A stretch of 53,186 nt of DNA from Bacillus sp. AFS006103 (GCA_002559145.1 NTXX01000018.1:1-53186); one strand, 5' to 3'. Shown: positions 1-8,126, counted from the stretch's first letter. Notes: a model not told the origin generated them from the letters alone. Made by a program: numbers and translations.

Positions 1-57
1 TGGAATGATGGCAGCCTAAAATGGTGTTTTATATGTGTCTCATATAGCTAGGTAAGT

Positions 58-243
58 TCAAGTTGGCCCTTTTTTTATGGCAGCTACTAGAAAGTGAAGA
101 AGTATTTCGGGAACCCTCCACTTTTTTAGCCATTTTATAATTCCACCCACATCCCTCATTTCTGCTTTATTCTTGGACGAATGAACATCCCCTCCGATCC
201 GTAAAGATGTAAATGCATAACAAGCGGCTCCCGAGCTTACTTG
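58..243 (-). pseudogene. Degenerate reading frame at left edge
   Basis: On the minus strand about 61 codons are open and end in TGA at 58-60. The translation has a protein-like composition (it includes GGDVHSSKNKAEMRDVGG and WRVPEILLHFLVAAIKKG). It has no start codon with an SD. Two stop codons lie directly upstream (244-249). A neighbouring frame stays open further upstream to about 400 (VVFHEQGGGLFCTRTRW), as if one frameshift had split a longer gene. I do not recognise the family. The plus-strand frame over the same bases looks like a shadow. Decayed gene is an inference; it could also be chance. Confidence 0.25.
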
Positions 244-429
244 TTATTATCCCATTTGTTTCGATTCCTGAATTTATCCATCTAGTCCGGGTGCAGAAAA
301 GTCCACCTCCTTGTTCGTGGAACACTACAATGGGAATGCGCTTGTTTCTTGCATTTCCTTACACTCTTATTATTTCCATGGTATTTCCATTATTTCGCTA
401 CACATGTTACAGTCCTGTGAATATTAAAA

Positions 430-453
430 GGGTGTCAGGCACCATGTGAAAAA
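430..453. repeat. Left half of palindrome split by IS
   Basis: This starts with GGGTGTCAGGCACC and continues ATGTGAA (430-450), followed by AAA (451-453). The exact reverse complement of 430-450 lies at 1937-1957. Removing the IS and one AAA copy restores a perfect 21-bp stem with an AAA loop. The core GGGTGTCAGGCACC recurs elsewhere in the window. Confidence 0.85.
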
Positions 454-507
454 TTGTACTGCACCCCAAAAGTTAGAGTTGAAATCTAACCTTTGGGGTG
501 TTTCTTT

Positions 508-1074
508 ATGGCTAAATATAGTGAAAAATTTAAGTTAATGTTAGTAAGAGAGTATCAAACAGGTAAATTGGGATATAAGCTTTTAGCTGAGAAGTATGGT
601 ATGAAAGAAAGCACGCCAATTAAGAGATGGGTTAAAATTTACGAGAAATTTGGAACTGAAGGGTTAATGAGGAAGAAACATAAGGAAACTTATTCTACTC
701 AATTCAAGCTAGATATATTAAGATACATGGAGAGAACAGGTTCTTCAGAAATGGATACAGCCCTTCATTTTGGGATAACCAACCATTCTACGATAGGTCC
801 GTGGAAGAAAGCTTATCTGGAAGGTGGTGCTGAAGCCCTGGATAAACGGAAATGACGGCCCCCCATGTCTGATAAAGCAAAGAATAAAAAAAGTAAAAAA
901 CCTCTAGAAGAAAAGGAAATGACGTACGAACAAAAATTGGAAAGAGAAAATGAACTTCTTCGTTTAGAGATAGAATACTTAAAAAAGTTGCGAGCTTTTC
1001 AGATGGACCCGGAGGGCTATCTCGAAAAGCACAAGCAGCGCTATCATTCGAACTCAAAGGAACCTTCAAACTAA
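508..1074 (+). pseudogene. IS3-family OrfA, split by a nonsense codon
   Basis: OrfA is the DNA-binding, HTH and leucine-zipper part of IS3 transposases. Here it reads from ATG 508 (MAKYSEKFKL) to a TGA at 853-855, then continues in the same frame from 865 (MSDKAKNKKSKK) to 1074. The residues around the stop read KRK-stop-RPPMS. Relatives commonly have KGRPPMS at this place, so a GGA to TGA change is the simplest explanation. The first part holds two HTH-like segments. The second part holds the heptad-rich zipper (ERENELLRLEIEYLKKL). Readthrough or reinitiation at the ATG at 865 could still give a C-terminal piece. Confidence 0.75.
981..987 (+). other. -1 ribosomal frameshift heptamer in IS
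   Basis: A-AAA-AAG lies in the orfA frame (codons TTA AAA AAG at 979-987) just after the zipper. It is the classic IS3-family -1 slippery site. A slip here enters the frame that stays open through orfB, producing the OrfAB fusion transposase. Confidence 0.7.
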
Positions 1075-1130
1075 AAGATGTTTTACAAAGAGTCGGCGTT
1101 CCAGAATCCTCCTACCATTATCATATAAAA

Positions 1131-1901
1131 ATGATGAAGAAGGAGAATCCAGACCAGAGGTTAGAGGAACTTATTCACTCCATTTTTGAAGAACATAACG
1201 GAAATTATGGTTATCGCCGTATTCAATTAGAATTGAGAAACCGTGGGTTTGAAGTGAATCATAAGAAGGTTCAACGCATCATGAACAAACTCGGACTTAA
1301 AGGAGATAAGTTCAGAAGAAAATCACGCAAGTACAGTTCTTATAAAGGGACTATAGGAAAGGTTTCCAAGAACCGTATTAATCGTCGTTTTCACACAAAT
1401 ACGTGTCATCAAAAACTAACCACAGATATTACAGAATTTAAGTGTTCAAACGGTGTAAAGCTGTATTTAAATCCAATTATGGATATGTTCAATGGGGAAA
1501 TTCTTTCATTTGGGATAGGTTTGCGTCCAACCTTAGAATTAGCTCTCACCCTCCTCGAGGTAGCACTAAAAATTGTAAAAGATTCAAAGTTTAGAACTAC
1601 TATACATTCTGATCAAGGGTGGCATTATCAACATAATAAATGGATAAAAACACTCAAGGATAACAAGGTGTTCCAGAGTATGTCGCGTAAAGGGAACTGT
1701 TTAGATAATTCCCCCATGGAGAACTTTTTCGGATTACTAAAACAAGAAATGTATTACGGGGAAGCACTATGCTCATTTGAGGAACTAAAAAAGAGAATTG
1801 AAGAATATATTCATTATTATAATAACAAACGTATAAAGCGAAAATTGGAAGGCATGAGTCCGGTTCAATACCGTATTCATACCCACCAATTAGCTGCTTA
1901 A
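1131..1901 (+). CDS. IS3-family transposase OrfB (DDE integrase core)
   Basis: This is the catalytic part of the transposase. Counting from ATG 1131, residues 12-58 form an HTH_21-type segment (GNYGYRRIQLELRNRGF). The RNase-H-fold triad is D99 (TDITEFK), D161 (HSDQGWHY) and E197 (PMENFFG), giving the expected D(35)E spacing. The C-terminus ends in the usual KLEGMSPVQYR. The frame is open well upstream of 1131 (through KDVLQRVGVPESSYHYH at about 1077-1127), which fits expression as a frameshift fusion with OrfA rather than from this ATG. OrfB itself looks intact; the element's damage is in orfA. Confidence 0.85.
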   Translation: MMKKENPDQRLEELIHSIFEEHNGNYGYRRIQLELRNRGFEVNHKKVQRIMNKLGLKGDKFRRKSRKYSSYKGTIGKVSKNRINRRFHTNTCHQKLTTDITEFKCSNGVKLYLNPIMDMFNGEILSFGIGLRPTLELALTLLEVALKIVKDSKFRTTIHSDQGWHYQHNKWIKTLKDNKVFQSMSRKGNCLDNSPMENFFGLLKQEMYYGEALCSFEELKKRIEEYIHYYNNKRIKRKLEGMSPVQYRIHTHQLAA

Positions 1902-1964
1902 AAAAAAACTCTAACTTTTGGGGGTCACATCAAAAATTCACATGGTGCCTGACACCCAATAGTC

Positions 1965-2666
1965 CTAAAAAATATGATGAATATTGAAATTCATTAGGGT
2001 TGGGATCAGAAAGGCACCCCAGATTAAGGTTATCAACGCGGCGAAGATCATGGCCAGGGAGGAGAATGTGGCTTCCTGTCTCCCGTATTCGATTGCTTTG
2101 TTTGTTCCAACACCATGTGCTCCCATGCCTAAAGCCAGGCCTTTGGCAATTGGGGTTTTAATCGAAAGTCCTTTAATAACCGATGGACCCACAACCCCGC
2201 CAATAATCCCTGTTATAATAACAAATACGGTTGTCAGAGTCGGCAAGCCGCCAATTTCTTTTGAAACCTCGATTGCGATGGGTGTTGTAATCGAGCGTGG
2301 GAGGATTGAATTAATAAAATCTGCATTTAAGTGGAGCAATTTCGATAATCCAAATGTTGAAAAAATGGCTACTAGCGTTCCTGAAGTAATACTAATGATA
2401 ATCGTGCCTACATATTTTTTAATTAGCTTTAAGTTTTTATAAATCGGTACAGCAAAAGCGACTGTAGCCGGTCCAAGCAAGTGGGTAAGCCATTTTGAGT
2501 CAACAAGGTATTGATCGGCCGAAACATGTGTAACTGAAATTAGAAAAATTAACAGGATCGGTGCTAGCAACAAGGGATGAAAAAAGAAAAGGCTCCATTT
2601 TGCATACGTTTTTTTTGAGAAAAGGTAGATGAGAAACGTTAATATCGTAAATATAATCATCATCAA
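1965..2666 (-). CDS. cidB: LrgB/CidB-family membrane protein
   Basis: A 233-aa hydrophobic protein of the LrgB/CidB family (Bacillus YwbG type), with about six to seven membrane segments. The family signature region is visible: SITTPIAIEVSKEIGG (about 123-138) and LGMGAHGVGTNKAIEYG (about 178-194). In staphylococci the CidAB/LrgAB pairs modulate lysis. In Bacillus and plants, LrgAB-type proteins have been linked to pyruvate or glycolate movement. It overlaps the upstream cidA by 4 bp (ATGA-type coupling). It lies last in a cidR-cidA-cidB array. The exact substrate cannot be told from sequence. Confidence 0.87.
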   Translation of the reverse strand: MMMIIFTILTFLIYLFSKKTYAKWSLFFFHPLLLAPILLIFLISVTHVSADQYLVDSKWLTHLLGPATVAFAVPIYKNLKLIKKYVGTIIISITSGTLVAIFSTFGLSKLLHLNADFINSILPRSITTPIAIEVSKEIGGLPTLTTVFVIITGIIGGVVGPSVIKGLSIKTPIAKGLALGMGAHGVGTNKAIEYGRQEATFSSLAMIFAALITLIWGAFLIPTLMNFNIHHIF

Positions 2667-3031
2667 TGTTGCTCACTCCTTTTCCAGCCAGTTACTTTTT
2701 CGGCAATCAGTGCCGTAATTCCCATGACAACAATGGTACTAATTCCAATCAAGCCAACGATTTCTGCTCCCTGGACACTGAGAATTTCATCATAATTTAC
2801 AATTCCTACAGCCGAAGGAACAAAGAACAAAAGCAGCTCCGCTAACAACCAATTTGCGCCTCTTTCCACCCATTCCAATTTGATAATTTTGAAATAAAGT
2901 GCGATAAAAAGAAGGAACAATCCAAACATCGAAGCAGGGATGGGAAGTGGAATTACCTCTTTTAGTGCCGCTCCCAGAAACAAAAAAACATGTAAAAATA
3001 ATACTTGTATGATAATGACTCCAAGTTTCAT
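2663..3031 (-). CDS. cidA: CidA/LrgA-family holin-like protein
   Basis: A 122-aa membrane protein of the CidA/LrgA family (YwbH type) with four hydrophobic segments. The conserved core reads LPIPASMFGLFLLF and ELLLFFVPSAVGI. The frame is open six codons further upstream, but the SD (GGAGGGG, 8 nt before) points to the ATG at 3031 (MKLGVIII). Its stop overlaps the cidB start. Family knowledge suggests a small oligomeric membrane protein acting with CidB. A terminator-like hairpin sits just upstream of its SD, so expression may be attenuated. Confidence 0.85.
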   Translation of the reverse strand: MKLGVIIIQVLFLHVFLFLGAALKEVIPLPIPASMFGLFLLFIALYFKIIKLEWVERGANWLLAELLLFFVPSAVGIVNYDEILSVQGAEIVGLIGISTIVVMGITALIAEKVTGWKRSEQH

Positions 3032-3053
3032 CGTAACAATCCCCTCCATAATG

Positions 3054-3080
3054 CAAAAAAAGGAGCTGAAAACTCCTTTT
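3054..3080 (-). terminator. Hairpin plus T-run before cidA
   Basis: Read on the minus strand, an AAAAGGAG stem, a 7-nt loop and CTCCTTTT run into a T7 tract that ends about 22 nt before the cidA ATG. It can end cidR transcription. Because a cidA promoter would have to lie upstream of it, it may also act as a leader attenuator. Confidence 0.6.
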
Positions 3081-3093
3081 CATTCCGAAATTA

Positions 3094-3150
3094 ACTATAG
3101 AGTAATCGTACGCTGATTTTCGTCATTCGTAAAATACATATTCTGAATGA
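3094..3150 (-). promoter_or_regulatory. Candidate cidA promoter with LysR operator
   Basis: On the minus strand there is a -10 TATAGT (3094-3099) and a weak -35 GACGAA (3119-3124) with a long 19-bp spacer. Directly upstream is a 6-bp inverted repeat, TCATTC (3123-3128) / GAATGA (3145-3150), separated by 16 nt, placed at about -38 to -65. That is where LysR-type activators usually bind. The adjoining LysR gene makes it the likely regulator. The assignment is inference. Confidence 0.4.
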
Positions 3151-3166
3151 TTTCCATAACTGAAAG

Positions 3167-4045
3167 TTATAATGGTTCTTTCAAAATAAAATCAATAAAC
3201 GTTCGCCCTGCGTTGGAGATATAGCGACCCTGCTTCGTGATGACAGCCAATCTCCAGAGAATATCTTCCTTCAGGTCGATGATCCTTAAATCTGGGTTAA
3301 ACGCCCGGTTACTAATCGATCGAGGCAGAATCGTGATTCCAAGATTCGCAGCCACCATTTCCGTCATGAGGTCCCACTGGGAGCTCTGAAACAAAATTTT
3401 CGGCTCAAAACCCGCGGCAATAAACTGATTTCTCATGATTTGATTCAAGGCAAATTCCTCATGATAAAAGATAAATTCCTCTTCTTTTAGCTCCTTAATA
3501 TCGACCACTTTACGGGTTGCTAAGTGATGATCTTTGTAGACTAACAGTTTCATTTCTTCTTCCACGATGGGATACACATCAAATTGCTGTTCATCAATTG
3601 GCAGTACCGCGACGCCAAGCTCAAACTCCCCTTCCTCGACACTCCTTACCACTCTTGCACCGCCATACTCGGTAATATTCAGTTCGATATTGGGAAAGGC
3701 ATGATGAAATTTAGCGATGACTCTTGGAAAAAATAAACTCCCAATAATAGGGGGAAGTCCAATATCAATCTGCCCTCTTGACAGGTTCGTGATATCATTT
3801 AATGTAGTTTTCATTTCAGTTAGTACTGATGCCATCTTCTGAGAATATTCAAGGACAATCCTTCCTGCATCAGTCAGGTCACTTGTCTTATTGGTACGAA
3901 TAATCAACATCATGCCAAGCTCGTCCTCTAAGGCCCTGATTGATTTGCTTAACGCAGGTTGTGAAAGATGCATACTCTCTGCTGCTTTTGTCATACTCTT
4001 ATGCTTGGCCACTTCAAGGAATAATTGTAATTGTCTTAATTCCAA
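3167..4045 (-). CDS. cidR: LysR-family transcriptional regulator (CidR/YwbI type)
   Basis: A 292-aa LysR-type regulator, normal length. The N-terminal winged HTH (MELRQLQLFLEVAKHKSMTK, then AAESMHLSQPALSKSIRALE) is followed by a type-2 periplasmic-binding-like effector domain (about 90-290). Start is TTG at 4045 with SD AGAGGTG 7 nt upstream. The gene lies upstream of cidA-cidB on the same strand. In Bacillus and Staphylococcus a LysR regulator (CidR) activates cidAB in response to acetate or overflow metabolism. A local role in controlling cidAB is therefore inferred from position and family. Confidence 0.85.
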   Translation of the reverse strand: MELRQLQLFLEVAKHKSMTKAAESMHLSQPALSKSIRALEDELGMMLIIRTNKTSDLTDAGRIVLEYSQKMASVLTEMKTTLNDITNLSRGQIDIGLPPIIGSLFFPRVIAKFHHAFPNIELNITEYGGARVVRSVEEGEFELGVAVLPIDEQQFDVYPIVEEEMKLLVYKDHHLATRKVVDIKELKEEEFIFYHEEFALNQIMRNQFIAAGFEPKILFQSSQWDLMTEMVAANLGITILPRSISNRAFNPDLRIIDLKEDILWRLAVITKQGRYISNAGRTFIDFILKEPL

Positions 4046-4108
4046 AGCTTACACCTCTGTATCATGAATACAAACAATTTTAAAAAATTAGGGAATAGAA
4101 TGAATGTA

Positions 4109-4180
4109 TGCTATACTTTGTTTACCATTTACTTTACATTTTCACAACAGGCCCTACTCAACTGCAGAGTAGGGTTTTTT
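4109..4180 (+). ncRNA. Possible short RNA: promoter plus terminator without ORF
   Basis: An extended -10 (TGCTATACT, 4109-4117) is followed about 35 nt later by a strong intrinsic terminator: CCCTACTC (4152-4159), 7-nt loop, GAGTAGGG (4167-4174), then T6. The predicted transcript is about 55-60 nt and carries no SD-led ORF. The -35 match is poor. It lies between divergent cidR and the convergent csp gene. Alternatively the hairpin simply insulates the region. Confidence 0.3.
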
Positions 4181-4200
4181 ATTTTATTATTATGTACAAA

Positions 4201-4226
4201 AAAAGACTCTCAAAAGAGAGTCTTTT
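4201..4226 (-). terminator. Intrinsic terminator of csp
   Basis: A perfect stem AAAAGACTCTC / GAGAGTCTTTT with a 4-nt loop lies 15 nt past the csp stop and is followed on the minus strand by a T-run. It may work in both directions. Confidence 0.85.
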
Positions 4227-4241
4227 ATATTTTGGTTCTTA

Positions 4242-4442
4242 TTATGCTTTACGAACGTTAGTAGCTTGGGGTCCACGTTGACCTTGTTCTACTTCAAAAG
4301 TTACAGCTTGACCTTCGTCTAAAGATTTGAAACCTTCGCTTTGGATAGCTGAGAAGTGTACGAATACATCGTCTCCTGCTTCGCGTTCGATGAATCCGAA
4401 TCCTTTTTCTGCATTAAACCATTTCACTTTACCTTGTTCCAT
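4242..4442 (-). CDS. Cold shock protein (CspB/CspD family)
   Basis: A 66-aa single-domain OB-fold RNA/DNA chaperone. RNP1 (KGFGFI, 13-18) and RNP2 (VFVHF, 26-30) are intact, and the length is the family norm. The frame is open 11 codons upstream, but the ATG at 4442 ([10 protein letters not shown]) has an AGGAGG SD 8 nt before it. The gene stands alone with its own terminator. The 5' region before the SD is long and AT-rich, as is common for csp leader RNAs, but no specific cold-box was identified. Which paralogue (CspA, B, C or D) it is cannot be decided. Confidence 0.95.
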   Translation of the reverse strand: MEQGKVKWFNAEKGFGFIEREAGDDVFVHFSAIQSEGFKSLDEGQAVTFEVEQGQRGPQATNVRKA

Positions 4443-4608
4443 TTGTTGTTTCCTCCTCGTGTGCTGTGCACACATTGTGTTACTATCCTTGCTCAGTTCT
4501 TCAAGACAGAAAGTTTAGCACTTATTATCCTACCAACTAACAAAAATAATTCTTCTTTACTATAACAGATAATCCATACAATTGCAAATAGGTCTTATGA
4601 ACGAAATC

Positions 4609-5988
4609 TTATAAGGCACTTTCTGTTTTGTCCTTTACTCGTAGTGCCGAGAAATTATGCACACTTGCAAATATTCCCGTAATTAAGATTGTTATCAAAA
4701 CCGGCAGCAGCCAGCCGAGTCCATTTTTATAAAAAGGCAATACTCGTTCATAAAATGAAACAATATGTGCCAACCAACCGAAATAATTCATTCCAAGCAG
4801 GTCGCAGAAGGTTTTAAATCCATCGATAATACTGATCAAAAAAGTGACAGAAATAGCAGCGACATATACTAATCGTGAATGGTTAAACAACTTCGACAAA
4901 AATGTCAACAACATTAAAGCAACTGCCAAGGGATAAAGAAACATTAAAACTGGAATGGAATAATTAATGATATTTGATAAACCAAAGTTTGCGATTACAA
5001 ACGAGACAAGAGAAAATAATAGCACCCACATTTTGTAACTAACTCTAGGAACCAGTGTATGGAAGTATTCACCGCATGCTGTCATCAGTCCGATACTCGT
5101 TGTAAGACAAGCAAGAAGGATAATAACCGACAACATAACCGTGCCAAACGTTCCAAAATAATAGAAAGATGCCTTCCCAAGGACGGGACCTCCCGTATCA
5201 AAAAGTCCGAACACGCCAGTGCTCGTCGCCCCTAAGTACGCAACACCAACATAGATGATACCAAGAAAAATTGTTGCAATCAGCCCAGATTTAGCAGATG
5301 CCATTAGGATCCCGCGTGTAGAAGTTATCCCCATCGCACGAATCGAATTGATAACGATAATTCCAAATACAAGCGACGCAAGTGCATCCATCGTGTTATA
5401 GCCTTCCATAAAGCCTTTCATGAACGCCCCATTAGCATAAGCCTCTTGCGGCGCTTCAATCGAACCAAGTGGTTTGACAATTACCATCACTAATAATATA
5501 AAAATAAGCACTATGATTGCTGGAGAAAGAATTTTCCCGACGCGATCGACAAGTTTGGCCGGGTTTAATGAAAACCACAATGTCACAATAAAAAACAAAG
5601 CGGTGAAAACAATTAAACCAATTTGACCATAACCTTCACTAACAAACGGTGCGATACCGATATCATAGGCTACTGCGCCTGTCCTTGGTGCCGCAAAAAA
5701 TGGTCCAATTGTTAAATATAGAAGCGATGTAAAGATAATCCCATAGAGCGGGTGTACCCTGCCAGCCAGCTCCTCTAAGTTTTTGCTGCCCGATAACCCC
5801 ATCGCCAGGATCCCTAGGAATGGCAACCCTATTCCTGTAATTAAAAAGCCGGTTACTGCCATCCACACGTTGGATCCTGCATTTTGGCCAAGTGCTGCCG
5901 GAAAAATTAAATTCCCTGCCCCGAAAAATAGAGCGAACAGCATTACTCCTATAACGAAATACCTTGAAAATGGTAATTTATTTTGCAT
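4609..5988 (-). CDS. brnQ: Branched-chain amino acid:cation symporter BrnQ
   Basis: A 459-aa polytopic protein of the LIVCS family (BrnQ/BraB), with about 12 membrane segments. The N-terminal family signature FALFFGAGNLIFPAALGQ (about 18-35) is clear. It imports leucine, isoleucine and valine with a cation. Start ATG 5988 has SD AGGAGT about 12 nt upstream. It is monocistronic, and csp follows on the same strand after an intervening 166 bp. A sigma-A promoter and weak CodY-like motifs lie upstream (6031-6094). No T-box was found in the leader. Confidence 0.93.
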   Translation of the reverse strand: MQNKLPFSRYFVIGVMLFALFFGAGNLIFPAALGQNAGSNVWMAVTGFLITGIGLPFLGILAMGLSGSKNLEELAGRVHPLYGIIFTSLLYLTIGPFFAAPRTGAVAYDIGIAPFVSEGYGQIGLIVFTALFFIVTLWFSLNPAKLVDRVGKILSPAIIVLIFILLVMVIVKPLGSIEAPQEAYANGAFMKGFMEGYNTMDALASLVFGIIVINSIRAMGITSTRGILMASAKSGLIATIFLGIIYVGVAYLGATSTGVFGLFDTGGPVLGKASFYYFGTFGTVMLSVIILLACLTTSIGLMTACGEYFHTLVPRVSYKMWVLLFSLVSFVIANFGLSNIINYSIPVLMFLYPLAVALMLLTFLSKLFNHSRLVYVAAISVTFLISIIDGFKTFCDLLGMNYFGWLAHIVSFYERVLPFYKNGLGWLLPVLITILITGIFASVHNFSALRVKDKTESAL

Positions 5989-6030
5989 GTGAGTTACTCA
6001 CTCCTATCTTGATTTACTTTTTATTATTAA

Positions 6031-6094
6031 AATATTCAAATTATTTTTGATATATTCTGATAACAATAATACTATCCTATAGAAATAAATTCAA
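6031..6094 (-). promoter_or_regulatory. Candidate brnQ promoter with weak CodY-like box
   Basis: On the minus strand TTGAAT (6089-6094), a 17-bp spacer and TATTAT (6066-6071) make a good sigma-A promoter. Just downstream, 6031-6045 matches the CodY 15-mer AATTTTCWGAAAATT with 4 mismatches. Family knowledge (brnQ is a CodY target in B. subtilis) makes the box plausible, not proven. The rest of 5995-6300 shows no gene. Confidence 0.4.
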
Positions 6095-6306
6095 CCTATT
6101 TTTGCGATTAGTTAGATAATTCCAAAAGGAAAAATGGGTATTTTCATCCCATCTTACATAGTTTTTTTGCAGAACGTCGTGAAATTAAATGTTCTTCATT
6201 TTTATTCAAAATACTTTTTTAGAAAAATAAATTCCACAGAATGCGAGTAGCCATCGACCGACTGAGACCATCATCTCGTGGGATTTTCATCAAAATCAAA
6301 TCACCT

Positions 6307-6340
6307 AAAAGGCCTTTGTCAGTTTCAACAAAGGCCTTTT
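6307..6340. terminator. Terminator after BsuPI lipoprotein gene
   Basis: A perfect 12-bp stem, AAAAGGCCTTTG (6307-6318) / CAAAGGCCTTTT (6329-6340), with a 10-nt loop lies 11 nt past the stop of the minus-strand gene. The plus direction has the better T-rich tail. Confidence 0.75.
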
Positions 6341-6351
6341 GATTTTATTGA

Positions 6352-7038
6352 TTACTTTTCAAATACAAACTTTTGGATCATCTTTTGTCCATCATCATTT
6401 TCCTTATATAAAAATGAAACTTGTTCGCCTTCCTTCAATAATGGTAATTGCTTAATCGCATCCTCCGTTAGCTGGAAGGCTACCTTCTTTCCTTCCATAT
6501 CGATTTCAATTGTATGAGGATCCATTTGGCCAACGAGCACACCGGTTCCTTTGCTATAAGCATTTTTAATAATCAAGTTGGTCACTACTTTAGCTTCTTC
6601 TTCTTTTGCTGTAAGGAATACCTCAATTTTATAGCGGCCATTGGGAAGATCTGAAATCGTAAATTCTTTTACGATTTCTTGATTACTTTCTAACTCTAGT
6701 TCCTTCATCACTTGCGTTGACATGACTTCATCGGAAAATTGTTTTACTTTTTTTCCTTGTAAATCGTAAACAATATAATCCGCCTCTAAACCACTAGTAA
6801 ATGTTAGTTTCTTCGTTTTGCCTGAAAGATTTTTAACCTTGTAATGGATAATCATTGAATTATTCTCAGCTTTTATTTCAACTGTGGCAGGAATACTAGC
6901 CGCAATCTCGTTCTGAGGTGGAGAATCGTTCTTAGGGCCTTCAGCGGTACCCTTTGGAGCAGCACCCGCACCACAGCCTGTTAAAAGGCCAAACACCAAT
7001 GCCGAACTGATTATAGGTAACCATTTATTGTTTCGCAT
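6352..7038 (-). CDS. Lipoprotein with BsuPI-type inhibitor domain
   Basis: A 228-aa predicted lipoprotein. The signal peptide ends in the lipobox LLTGC (Cys22). A short Pro/Asn-rich linker follows, then a beta-rich domain at about 50-160 (VEIKAENNSMIIHYKVKNLS; LTFTSGLEADYIVYD; LPNGRYKIEVFLTAKE) that resembles the BsuPI intracellular proteinase inhibitor family. The C-terminal 65 residues form a separate module (GVLVGQMDPHTIEIDMEGKK). The gene is monocistronic. The protein should sit on the outer face of the membrane, so its target need not be intracellular proteases. Function is inferred from the fold only. Confidence 0.75.
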   Translation of the reverse strand: MRNNKWLPIISSALVFGLLTGCGAGAAPKGTAEGPKNDSPPQNEIAASIPATVEIKAENNSMIIHYKVKNLSGKTKKLTFTSGLEADYIVYDLQGKKVKQFSDEVMSTQVMKELELESNQEIVKEFTISDLPNGRYKIEVFLTAKEEEAKVVTNLIIKNAYSKGTGVLVGQMDPHTIEIDMEGKKVAFQLTEDAIKQLPLLKEGEQVSFLYKENDDGQKMIQKFVFEK

Positions 7039-7149
7039 TCTATCCTCCCCTTTTCCAAAAGGAAATTAGTTGGTCTTAGCCATATAGTCGCCGAAAAGAG
7101 GAACTAAGTTACATATTTTATATAATTAATTCCACTCGACTCTTTCTCA

Positions 7150-7198
7150 CAAACAAAAGTAGCCATAATTATAGAAAAATTCTATATTTATGGCTACT
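7150..7198 (-). terminator. Terminator of HAD gene
   Basis: A 19-bp stem with one mismatch (7158-7176 / 7180-7198) and an AAA loop starts 4 nt past the HAD stop and is followed on the minus strand by TTTTGTTTG. Confidence 0.85.
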
Positions 7199-7202
7199 AT
7201 AC

Positions 7203-7994
7203 TTAATTCGCTTTTAATTTTTCTAATAAAGGAAAAAGCTCCTCCAAATGGGTAATCTCATAAGTAGGAACCACTTCATTTCTGACTTTTTCATGACGAT
7301 TAATCCAAACCGTTTTGATTCCTGCTCGATTCGCACCAAGAATATCTGTCATCAGATTATCTCCTACCATTAGGACCTCATCCTTCTGCACCGACATAAG
7401 GTCAAGAGCATGTTCAAAAATGGTTGGATCTGGCTTCCCTCTGCCAAAATCGCCTGAAATAACAATTTGATTAAAATATGGAACAAGTTCCGGTGTGATG
7501 TCTAGTTTTGTTTTTTGAAGATCAGGTGAACCATTGGTTAACAGCAATAGCTGATAATCTCCTTTTAACCGATCTAGAATTTCAAACGATTCTTCATAGA
7601 CAAATGGCAACTTCCTGCGCTCTTGTGGAAACCGTTCAGCCAGTTCCAATCCAAAATCTGCGTCATCCACACCTATTGCTTTCAAGCCAGCGGTCCAAGC
7701 ATCTTTGCGGTAAGTAGGAACCCTTTCTTTCATTTTCTTAAAATCATCCTGTTCATCTAAAAAATTACCCCATAGTCCCTCAAACGGATTAATCCCGATC
7801 ATTTGCGTAAACGGGTAAAACTCATAGGAAGCGTAAAGGTTTCTAGCAGCTTCTCGAACGGCCTCTTCCAGCTGATCCGCATCCACCGCGTACCGCTTCT
7901 CGGCTATTTTACATGTGGCTGAAAAGGCTTCCTTCACACTCTTTTGGTCCCAAAGCAGTGTATCATCTAAATCAAAAAAAATTGCTTTAATCAT
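7203..7994 (-). CDS. HAD-superfamily phosphatase (YsaA-like)
   Basis: A 263-aa haloacid dehalogenase-type hydrolase with a C1 cap. Motif I is DLDDT (D8 nucleophile, D10), motif II is TNGS, motif III is the Lys of GKPDP and motif IV is GDNLMTD. All are intact, so it should be an active phosphomonoesterase in the cytosol. Length and order of motifs resemble B. subtilis YsaA, which has been described as a phosphoserine phosphatase, and YjjG-type nucleotidases. The substrate cannot be decided from sequence. It is monocistronic with its own terminator. Confidence 0.88.
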   Translation of the reverse strand: MIKAIFFDLDDTLLWDQKSVKEAFSATCKIAEKRYAVDADQLEEAVREAARNLYASYEFYPFTQMIGINPFEGLWGNFLDEQDDFKKMKERVPTYRKDAWTAGLKAIGVDDADFGLELAERFPQERRKLPFVYEESFEILDRLKGDYQLLLLTNGSPDLQKTKLDITPELVPYFNQIVISGDFGRGKPDPTIFEHALDLMSVQKDEVLMVGDNLMTDILGANRAGIKTVWINRHEKVRNEVVPTYEITHLEELFPLLEKLKAN

Positions 7995-8126
7995 CGTGAC
8001 CTTCCCCTTGTATAAAAGATATTTTTACTAGTTTACCATTTTAAAAAGTGAAAATATATGATTCTGAATTTTTTATAAATTTTTCAGGGAAGGAACCAAC
8101 AATACATGCGGTTTGAACCGCTTCCA

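Larger units (their letters stand above)
454..1933 (+). mobile_element. IS3-family insertion sequence (IS150-like)
   Basis: This is a 1480-bp element. Its terminal inverted repeats run from 454 (TTGTACTGCACCCC...) and to 1933, and share a perfect inner 17-bp block (CCCCAAAAGTTAGAGTT at 464-480 and its complement at 1907-1923). It is flanked by AAA on both sides (451-453 and 1934-1936), consistent with the 3-bp target duplication typical of several IS3 subgroups, although an A-run makes the boundary ambiguous by a base. It carries the orfA/orfB layout of the family with a -1 slippery heptamer. orfA holds an in-frame stop, so the copy is probably defective. Confidence 0.88.

Noticed and set aside
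213..449. Plus-strand 78-aa frame before the IS
   Set aside because: No SD, and it ends in the dispersed palindrome. The minus strand reads more like protein.
4064..4261. Plus-strand 65-aa frame between cidR and csp
   Set aside because: No SD; it runs through a strong terminator and the csp terminator.
5989..6300. T-box riboswitch before brnQ
   Set aside because: No T-box consensus (no AGGGTGGNACCGCG complement) and no specifier-type fold; only a sigma-A promoter and weak CodY-like motifs.
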